A stretch of 64,000 nucleotides of DNA from the NCBI GenBank assembly GCA_949128115.1, contig OX421963.1, positions 38,733,979 through 38,797,978 of the forward strand. Direction: 5' to 3'. This stretch comes from Anaspis maculata (taxonomy: Eukaryota > Arthropoda > Insecta > Coleoptera > Scraptiidae). The translations under genes were made by a program, and so were the position numbers. Shown here piece after piece: positions 56,208-64,000 of this stretch. The stretch's first letter is position 1, and each line of letters opens with the position of its first letter. Under the pieces are notes generated by a model. That model was not told where the DNA came from. It saw only the letters and a program-made list of their open reading frames with translations, and searched no databases.

Positions 56208-57407
56208 CAAGAAAACGAACGATGGATAACATGGGCAATGATAATTATAGGGTTGTGTCCTCGGTCGTGTCTTAGTCGGAAAAATCCGTGAAAGAACCTT
56301 GCGTCACGGTTTGTTGCGAGGTCTGTTGTGGCCTTCTCACATTTCCTGTGGTTATAGCCCCATGGACACATATTCGTTCAGGAACATAATTAAGGGATTG
56401 GTACAGAGACCAAGACTCTGTACTGGCATCCTGAACCCGAAGGAGCCACGCGGAGCTTTTTGCGATGCTTGATGAATCGCTTTCTCACTGTGGTCCATCG
56501 TTTGGTCACTTCCTCATCTAAATAATACACAGAGAAAAATGTAAAACTAGGACTCCACCAGCTCTATCAGTCTTGAATCGTCGCAGGACATTTTCGTTTT
56601 GCACAACAACTCGAACTGACAAACGTCATAGATAAAACACGTGCTGACATTCCACGTGGCAGTGATTAACGCTCAACGCCTAAGGTGTAAAGATAAAAGT
56701 TTACCAACTTTTGCTATCTTGTGCATTACACCTTGTTCCTTATTCTGTGTATGAACAGATACACGTAGACCCATAAGACGAACTTAACGCCTAAGGCGCA
56801 ATTTTTAGGCGTTGCTCCTTATTCTTTCTACGCCTAAAAATTGCGCCTTAGGCGTTAAGTTCGTCTTATGGGTCTACGTGTATCCGTTCATACACAGAAT
56901 AAGGAACAAGGTGTAACGCATAAGATAGCAAAAGTTGGTAAACTTTTATCTTTACACCTTAGGCGTTGAGCGTTAATCACTGCCACGTGGAATGTCAGCA
57001 CGTGTTTTATCTCTGACGTTTGTCAGTTCGAGTTGTTGTGCAAAACGAAAATGTCCTGCGACGATTCAAGACTGATAGAGCTGTGACCAAACGATGGACC
57101 ACACTGAGGAAGCGATTCATCAAGCATCGCAAAAAGCTCCGCGTGGTTCCTTCGGGTTCAGGGACCAGTACAGAGTCTTGGTCTCTGTACCAATCCCTTA
57201 TGTTCCTGAACGAATATGTGTCCATGGGGCTATAACCACAGGAAATGTGAGAAGGCCACAACAGACCTCGCAACAAACCGTGACGCAAGGTTCTTTCACG
57301 GATTTTTCCGACTAAGACACAAGACCCAACCGAGGACACAACCCTATAATTATTATTGCCCAAGTTATCCATCGTTCGTTTTCTTGTAATCAAACTACTA
57401 TAACACT
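56208..57407. repeat. palindrome carrying MADF-domain fragments, first unit
   Basis: The arms 56208-56820 and about 56838-57407 mirror each other across a short centre where the inverted CGCCTAAAAATTGCGCC ends meet. Each arm contains a MADF fragment, minus strand on the left and plus strand on the right. The centre looks like two element ends fused head to head with loss of the terminal TGCTGGGTTC. Confidence 0.75.
57045..57235 (+). pseudogene. MADF-domain fragment, copy 1 (internal deletion)
   Basis: MADF domains are DNA-binding modules found in Drosophila regulators and in the accessory protein of PIF/Harbinger transposons. The plus-strand frame gives VTKRWTTLRKRFIKHRKKLR, then VPSGSGTSTESWSLYQSLMF, which is the C-terminal half of the domain. 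Upstream, MSCDDSRLIEL is in another frame after a deletion relative to copy 2. A mirrored, similarly broken copy lies in the opposite arm (about 56360-56600, minus). Confidence 0.7.
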
Positions 57408-58215
57408 TGAATCGTCGCAGGACATTTTCGTTTTGCACAACAACTCGAACTGACAAACGTCAGAGATAAAACACGTGCTGACATTCCACGTGGCAGTGAT
57501 TAACGCTCAACGCCTAAGGTGTAAAGATAAAAGTTTACCAACTTTTGCTATCTTATACGTTACACCTTGTTCCTTATTCTGTGTATGAACGGATACACGT
57601 AGACCCATAAGACGAACTTAACGCCTAAGGCGCAATTTTTAGGCGTTGCTCCTTATTCTTTGTCTATGAACCCAGCATTGGTAAACTTTTATCTTTACAC
57701 CTTAGGCGTTGAGCGTTAATCACTGCCACGTGGAATGTCAGCACGTGTTTTATCTATGACGTTTGTCAGTTCGAGTTGTTGTGCAAAACGAAAATGTCCT
57801 GCGACGATTCAAGACTGATTGAGCTGGTGGAGTCCTAGTTTTACATTTTTCTCTGTGTATTATTTAGACGAGGAAGTGACCAAACGATGGACCACACTGA
57901 GGAAGCGATTCATCAAGCATCGCAAAAAGCTCCGCGTGGTTCCTTCGGGTTCAGGGGCCAGTACAGAGTCTTGGTCTCTGTACCAATCCCTTATGTTCTT
58001 GAACGAATATGTGTCCATGGGGCTATAACCACAGGAATAGTGAGAAGGCCACAACAGACCTCGCAACAAACCGTGACACAAGGTTCTTTCACGGATTTTT
58101 CCGACTAAGACACAAGACCCAACCGAGGACACAACCCTATAATTATTATTGCCCATCAGGGTTGCCCATGTTATCCATCGTTCGTTTCCTTGTAATAACT
58201 ACACTAACCGATAAT
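57408..58215. repeat. palindrome carrying MADF-domain fragments, second unit
   Basis: Starts with the MADF 5' segment (ATCGTCGCAGGACATTTTCG) and runs to GTCTATGAACCCAGCA at 57676, where the inverted arm begins and continues to the CGTTCGTTTCCTTGTAATAA sequence near 58195. It is nearly identical to the neighbouring unit, so one is a recent duplicate of the other or both are recent. Confidence 0.7.
57793..58028 (+). pseudogene. MADF-domain fragment, copy 2
   Basis: ATG at 57793 reads MSCDDSRLIELVES to a stop. In a second frame, YYLDEEVTKRWTTLRKRF, then IKHRKKLRVVPSGSGAS and SWSLYQSLMFLNEYV complete the MADF signature before a stop at 58026-58028. The middle of the domain is missing or replaced by intron-like sequence, so it cannot encode a full MADF protein as it stands. 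Confidence 0.7.
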
Positions 58216-58342
58216 TTCTGACAATGCAAATATTGTCAGTGTCACCTATTCTAACACCTACACCTATTGCCACAGTATCAACGCAACGCTAGCTTATTTC
58301 CTTATCCATTATTCTGGTGTATGAACGGCATGTTTTCATTAA

Positions 58343-61300
58343 TAGTTGCATTGGTACGTGAAAAGACGTTTCATTTTTGTATACAGCGATGCCGCTTTGC
58401 ATGATGATAGTTTATGCCCATTCACGTGATTTGACCCGAGGGGCCACTTTTTTCTACCATTAGGATCGAAGATGGCGGTCTCTTTTCCAAGATGGCATTC
58501 AAATTTCAACTCTGTTTCCAGTAACACTACAGAAACAAGATGGTAGTCGTTTTTGACTAATTTTGAGTCGTAGAAAGCGATAATCTCATTATTTCTAAGA
58601 TTTCGTGCCGTGGAGAGCAGTAAACTAAGACCAAATTTCATAAATCGCTCTCCGAACGATGCAAGAAACATTTTACGTAACAGTTGAGCAACAAGACTTT
58701 CTAGGGTATTTTGACCTCGCTGATTACAAAAATAACTGTTGCCATCTTAAAATTTTGACTTTTGGGCCTCCAGAACCCCATTTTTGACTTTTCCGGACAT
58801 TTAGATAGACTCCGTTCTTCAAGTTCAACTGTTCATATCTTGAAGACCGTAATAGATGAAGTGGAAATTCTTTCACCGTTGCCTCACCCTATTATTACTG
58901 AAAGCCTCTCATGCGACTTTTTCTTCTCTGTTTTCGACCATCACTTTTGCAGATCATGAAAATCAAAAGAAGTGCAAAAAGAACACAAAAACTTTGACCC
59001 ATGGTAATCTATGTAAATAGTTCAAAATATGCCCACACTTATGCGAGACTATGTAGAGGAAGCTTCGAAAAAGTTTTTAACAAAATAGCACCTCAGTAAG
59101 CGCTATGGTCCAGGAGTAATGATTTTTTGAAAATAGGGCGAGCGCGCGCTGTAATTATTGTAGCCAATAGTCCGGTCAGTAGTCGTTTCAACCTTGCAAA
59201 TTTTGGTGACATAATGCCACTTGGCGAAATTATTTTATGGAACGTTACCTTCATTTTGAGGTGCTTTTTCATAATGGCGGTCGATGCAAACGCCGTATAC
59301 AGGGTGATCAAAAATGCAAAAATTCAAACTCATAAATCAAAGCAGTGGAGTCATGAAAATCACCAAGTAGATTCACAATTATTTAATGCCTATCAAGATA
59401 AAACAAACCGCGTCTGAATATCTTCAGCCGTTTCTAGAAGATCCTGAAAGTAAGTAGTGGTCGATTTCATGTCGCTCCGTTGAGTACTTGATCTTGCACG
59501 TGTAGAATAATGCGTCCATCCGCTTCATCATCCAGAGTGAGAATGGGTGATCCTGCTAGTCCTGTTTGTATTTCCAAAAAATCAATCTCATGGCCAACGT
59601 TGGTTACCACAAGAACTGTTGGGAAAGTGGTGACGATCAGTCGGTCCAGAAACGTGAATGAGTGCTTTCCATCTAGCCCCAAGTTTGGTACACCTGCCAT
59701 TTACGCATGTGCGGATGCCAAACGGTGCTTTCCATCTACGTGTTCTCACTCGGTTCTGTGCCGTTCATTGGATCACCTAAAATTTTGTGCCAAACTATAG
59801 AACATGTACCGTCTGGTGGTATTTGTGCCGTCTAGGTGGAAAGTGCCCAATAGTTCCTCTTTATTCCTCAAGTTTCGCAGGAAATCCGGCCAGTTTTCTG
59901 TCAACAAACCTGCGGCAAGAACGCTGAAGAAATACTCTTGGAAGGTTCGTGATCGCCTTGGTGAATGTTTTTGTACCAGTGCTGCCCCATTGTGGATGAT
60001 ACAGTCACAGGAATCAGGGATTGAGCTGATAGGAACTATATCTTCTAGAAGTTTCACTAGTACCTACGTTCTTTGTACCAGGTCTCATAGTCGTAATATG
60101 GTTGTTCAGAGCTAGAGATGGAAGGCATTGTTATTTTCGTGAGACAAAAAGGTGTACAGGGCCAATTCACGGGACCATCGCCACCATAAAAAGACGCTAA
60201 TAGTTGTATGTCTCTCTTGAGGTCTTGCACGACTTTGTGATCTCTCTTTTTAGTGATGGCAAAGATGACAGTGCGACTTTTAGGAATAGGATCATACAAA
60301 GATTTTGTCCGTTCTATCAATCTCCCATTCACGAAAGAAGAATACTGTTTGACACCATTTTCTTCAGATTTTAACAAAGCATCTACTCCCGATGGCTGCA
60401 CAATGAGCTGAGTGTCCAGAGCAATGAGATCTGGGGTGCGTTCCATGAACGGGTTCCTATATAGAGTATTCAAAACTATGTGCTTCAGAAATAAGCACTT
60501 TGTCTGGATTTTTTTCTGGTGAGCCAAGTATTGTTCGTGGTGAAAGTTTTTTGTTTCGCCCGCGTCTTCAGGTCTCAGGACCTTCGAACTCATCCAGAAG
60601 CCTACAAATTTCTGGCCCCGCCAAACAACATCTTCGCGAGCCAGCTGGATCTCGAGTTAATCCAATGACCCCACCGTCATCTTTAACATCTCTATTGCTC
60701 CGTTAGTGAGCTTGATCAATTGCGAGAGCTGAGAAAGGGCGCGTAGTCTTGCTAACGACAAAATTTCTTCAGCTGAACTGCTCATGAGCCCCAGGAACTT
60801 TGAGAAACCAGATCAAAGTCAGATAAAAAAATATTTTGCACTAGCTATCATATCTTCGGTTTTGTTTTTCAGTAAAGGAAGAAAATGTGTCTTCCTTTCC
60901 AATAATAGAATGCCAGAAGAAGGAACATGAGAAGCACCGACGACGATTTTGGAACAAAGTGATTCTTGACAGAGAATCTTGAGCCCTGATTAAAACTATC
61001 TACTCAATCATCAAAAAGCATACCCAACATTATAGCAGTGTAAAATATTCAACAACATAAATACGATATTTATTTTCATAAATTGACCACGCTCTTCCTC
61101 TGCGCAGCATGAGATCGTGAAAATGATTACTTTTTTGATTTCTACGACCCAAAATTAGTCAAAAATGACTACCAACTTCTTGCTGTAGCGTTGCTGGATT
61201 AAAAAGATGAAATTTGAACGCCATCTTAAGAAAAAGACCGCCATCTTCGATCCTAATGGAAGAAAAAAGTGGCCCCTCGGGTCAAATCACTTGAATGGTC

Positions 61301-61383
61301 ATACACTATCACCATGTAAAGCGGCATTGCTGTATACAGAATTGCCATATAGTTCTGATTTTTCACGTGTACCACTGCAACTA
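58343..61383. mobile_element. 3.04-kb TIR element with exact TAA duplication carrying a CXC-family gene copy
   Basis: The ends TAGTTGCA(T/G)TGGTAC and their inverse are flanked by TAA (58340-58342 and 61384-61386). The inverted arms are about 290 bp (58343-58635 and 61090-61383), mirrored through the CGATGCCGCTTTGCAT, GAGGGGCCACTTTTTTC and GACTAATTTTG blocks. The empty site survives in the mirrored arm at 52581-52598. Between the arms lies a decayed coding sequence (59467-60790). A CAGGGTGATC end near 59302 is a further fragment. Confidence 0.8.
59467..60790 (-). pseudogene. decayed copy of a repetitive CXC-family transposon-associated gene
   Basis: Read 60790 to 59467, blocks in several frames follow the order of a large uncharacterised repetitive protein family common in arthropod genomes: AIDQAH, GGVIGLTRDP and AGPEICRLLDEFE; then HHEQYLAHQKKIQTKCLF, NPFMERTPDLIALDTQLIV and DPIPKSRTVIF; then NGAALVQKHSPRRSRTFQEY and NWPDFLRNLRNKEELLGTF; then DDEADGRIILHVQDQVLNGA. 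Frameshifts separate the pieces (near 60590 and 60057) and a stop interrupts the N-terminal part. The C-terminal cysteine-rich region is absent. I recognise the family from memory only; its molecular function is not established to my knowledge. Confidence 0.65.
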
Positions 61384-61448
61384 TAAACCTTGAACCTTAC
61401 TCCATAGACCTTATGCCTTGGGCGTTAATTTTGTCTATGAACCCAGCA

Positions 61449-61600
61449 TAAAAGTTTACCAACTTTTGCTATCTTGTGCGTTACACCTTGTTCCTTATTC
61501 TGTGTATGAACGGATACACGTAGACCCATAAGACGAACTCAACGCCTAAGGCGCAATTTTTAGGCGTTGCTCCTTATTCTTTGTCTATGAACCCAGCACT
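61449..61600. mobile_element. terminal fragment of a TGCTGGGTTC-ended element
   Basis: Matches the arm sequence at about 57522-57676: AAAAGTTTACCAACTTTTGC, then GATACACGTAGACCCATAAG, then the terminal GTCTATGAACCCAGCA at 61600. It abuts the end of the 52526-61448 complex. Confidence 0.7.
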
Positions 61601-62430
61601 TGATGAATGAATACAGCTATGATAGGTCAGGCGGTATGTCAGTAAAATCACTACAATCTGGAAAAAACTCCGACCAAAGCTTTTATGGTGTCAAACTCTT
61701 CGTAAGGTCAGTAGTTATCTACCACTGAGTTTCCGCCCAAAAACGAGTTGTGCTGATTCCTCCACATCTGCGCGAAGGTAAAGGATGCCTCAAAAGTGCA
61801 AAAAGACCTGTTAACCCTTTCAATACGACTTTTCGGAAATTGAGTTGGAACTTATTTTTTTGTGTCCATCTGGTTTTTAGCCTAATAATATAGTCCAGTC
61901 GACAGGTAGTTTCAGAGAGAAAAAGGTCGGAAGTTGATGAAAGTTTGGAATATTGTTCAGGGATGGTTGATTAACATTTTCTCAAGTTTTGGACCTCGAG
62001 GACCCTGTGCGATAAGAGGAGAGGGGGAAAAACTACAAAATTTTCGACCTCCCTCAGGTTTTTCCTCAATAACTTTTTCCCCTTACGTCTTACGGCAAAG
62101 CATGCTGGTACTTTTTTGTAGACCGTTAAATTTCCCACAATTTCGATTCTTCAAACATATTTGTATGTAAATTCGTTACCGAGATATGGCGCTTCGAAAA
62201 AAAGGTCATTCTTCAAATTTCGCAGAAAATGAAGAATTGCACCTTATTTCTTCTGTTATACCCGATTTATGATGAAATGTTGGGATTATGGTTTCTGGTT
62301 ACAATCACCAACTATGGACCCCCCCTCCCGCTTTCCCCTTCTCCCACCCAACCCCAATTCAGAAAAACTAATTTTCTTCTCTGATGAAAGCCAAACATAT
62401 TCATATCATGTTGGTATTGATAAGTATTAG
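61601..62430. other. unannotated stretch
   Basis: No gene, palindrome or known repeat was recognised. The 78-residue frame at 61934-62170 has no domain. Confidence 0.4.
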
Positions 62431-62437
62431 TTACTTT

Positions 62438-63740
62438 TCAGATCGATATCTCCCCTACCCCTTCACTAACAGCTCGTCGCTGGGATGGGTAAGGTGGCTC
62501 GTCGTTCTCCTGAGCGATCAGGCTCTCAATGACATCGTCGCCGTCGTCGTATTCGGCTAATATGTCTGGTGAGTCCTCCTCGTTCAAATCAGTTGCGGGG
62601 GCGTTTTCGCAGGAGTGGTTTGTGCAGTGCTTGCACATTGCTGAGCACCGGACACCTGCTTTCTTGCAGCTGCAAGCTCCGGTGCTACAGCCTTTCTGCA
62701 CTTGCAGGAAAAAATATGGAGGATGTCATCCGGCGCAGCATTTCTGGTTGTGGGGATTGGTAGGACCCTCGCCTAGTTAGGCTCCAGCCCCAAACCGATG
62801 TGAGAAGTTCATTGCCTAACCACGCCTGTACTTGCTGGTAAGTGCAGAGGGAGTGGTACTTGGCAGCGTCCCTTGTTGGTGTTAGGCGGGCTATAGTTGC
62901 AATTTATCTTTCGTCACTGATCGTGTGAATAATCAGTAGAGTAGGTCGTCGAGGTTGTAAACTGTAAACATAAACTGCTACGAGGAACTTTTCTCCAGCG
63001 TCATTGATCTGCTGAGGAGAGGAACTTTTCTGCAGCGTCATTGATCTGCTGAGGAGAGGAGTTTGGTGTGAGAAACGGGGCCACTGCTGCAGAGAGGGAA
63101 GTATTCTTCATGTAGGTGCTACAAATTTTCTTCTCCCCCAATCCATAGAGTGCTGAGTGGTATCACAACCACGCACTGCTTGGAGGAAAAGTATATCCTT
63201 GGGGGGAAAGGAGCAGGAGCTTGCCGAATAGCGGACACTGGGACCACTGCCTCTCCCACTTTTCTGAAGATAGATGTTCTTTGTGGACGTACCTAATGCT
63301 GTCAACAGAATAAGTATGTGCACATCTTCAGCAGAATGATGACGCTGTCCAATTTGCTGACCTTGTATATGGCGACGTTGACGATCATCACGTCGGTGTC
63401 CTCATATGCCTGCTTCACTTTGATGCTAGCATCGGTCATTGGTATCATCAACATCGAAATGGATGCGCTCTTGTTGTGATCGACTGCCAAGAACCTTTCT
63501 GGTGCTATGGTCATCATGGTAGATGAGGAGAACACAATTTTGGGTGCTGATTGTAGATAACGAAGAACAGCGAGATCGTTCTGCGGCTTTGGTACTTTCA
63601 TAGCCAGCGTTAGTGGGTGATGCATTAAATACAACAATCACATTGCTCCCAAATTGTCTCTTCACGTAGTTGATGTACGTAGAGCACAGCGTCTCGAATG
63701 AGGTTGTGGGAGTTTTGTTCCACACCACTTTATGTAACAG
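62438..63740 (-). pseudogene. second decayed copy of the CXC-family gene (3' half)
   Basis: Read 63740 to 62438: FETLCSTYINYVKRQFGSNV and YESTKAAERSR in one frame; then RFLAVDHNKSASISMLM, IKVKQAYEDTDVMIV and SIILL after a frameshift; DILFLQAVRGCDTTQ and GRRKFV; AAKYHSLCTYQQVQAWLG and WGW; then the C-terminal CSTGACSCKKAGVRCSAMCK with C-x-C spacing, and an acidic tail. Order and motifs match the same repetitive family as 59467-60790, but the segments covered differ, so these are two separate copies. Multiple frameshifts make it a pseudogene. Confidence 0.7.
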
Positions 63741-64000
63741 GTATCCTCTGTCTAAAGTTGATCATTGTAATCAGGAACCATAATTACAACAACATTTCAT
63801 CATAATTCGGGTGTACCTAACAGAATAAATAAGATGAAATTCTGCATTTTTCGCGAAATTTGAAAAATGACTTTTTCTTCGAAGCGCGATAGCTCGGTAC
63901 CGGATTGACATACAAACATGTTTGAATAGTCAAAATTGTAGGAAATTTAACGCTCAACAAAAAAGTAGCGAGATGCTTTGCCGTAGGAAGTGAGGGCAAA
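63741..64000. other. window edge, nothing recognised
   Basis: 260 bp with no identifiable coding or repeat structure. Confidence 0.3.

Larger units (their letters stand above)
52526..61448. mobile_element. nested transposon complex bounded by TGCTGGGTTCATAGAC ends
   Basis: The left end TGCTGGGTTCATAGACAAAG (52526) is matched by an inverted end at 61448. Both are flanked by TAA (52523-52525 and 61449-61451), though the right TAA also belongs to an adjoining related element, so the duplication is not conclusive. Inverted arms 52526-52780 pair with pieces at 53910-54000, 58215-58342 and 61384-61448. Inside are separate insertions (54043-56204, 58343-61383) and MADF-bearing palindromes. The same end also occurs at 57661-57676 and 61585-61600, so this family has several partial copies here. 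Confidence 0.6.

Noticed and set aside
58762..58959. 65-residue plus-strand frame
   Set aside because: Inside the 58343-61383 element, with no domain or splice support.

Overview
This is eukaryotic, intron-containing DNA, almost certainly arthropod and probably insect. It has canonical GT-AG introns, no bacterial-style operons, an AT-rich background, and many short palindromic words such as TAGGTACCTA. I associate those words with aphid, whitefly and scale-insect (sternorrhynchan hemipteran) genomes, but that placement is a weak inference. Gene density is low and most of the window is nested transposon-derived sequence.

Four host genes can be read. (1) 4303-4620, minus: one internal exon of ethanolamine-phosphate cytidylyltransferase (PCYT2/Pect). 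The rest of the gene lies in other exons, mostly or wholly outside the window. (2) 10805-19847, minus: a complete four-exon meiotic recombinase gene, DMC1, predicted 368 aa. Its introns carry a gypsy fragment, a hAT-type element with an 8-bp target duplication, and a 5.2-kb palindrome. (3) 20381-20959, plus: the ribosome-biogenesis factor RLP24/RSL24D1, divergent from DMC1 across about 530 bp. (4) 21483-50946, minus: peroxidasin, seven coding exons, predicted 1387 aa. The signal-peptide/LRRNT exon sits 24.6 kb upstream of the next exon. RLP24 and peroxidasin converge at their 3' ends.

The rest is layered mobile DNA. A recurring architecture is the long palindrome: two arms of 0.3-1.5 kb meeting near a centre, often ending in CAGGGTG beside TA, or flanked by TTA/TAA as in PIF/Harbinger elements. 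Examples are 8004-10153, 13332-18525, 27120-30147, 34256-35467, 37519-39677, 54043-56204 and 56208-58215. Several carry younger insertions in one arm while the other arm keeps the uninterrupted site, so element ends, target duplications and relative ages can be read directly. The right end (52526-64000) is a nest of TTA/TAA-flanked elements with MADF-domain fragments. It also holds two decayed copies of a repetitive gene family that ends in a tesmin/TSO1-like cysteine-rich (CXC) domain.

No operon-like functional link joins the host genes. DMC1 and RLP24 may share a bidirectional promoter. The long hairpins inside the DMC1 and peroxidasin introns would be transcribed as part of those pre-mRNAs and are candidate sources of double-stranded RNA.
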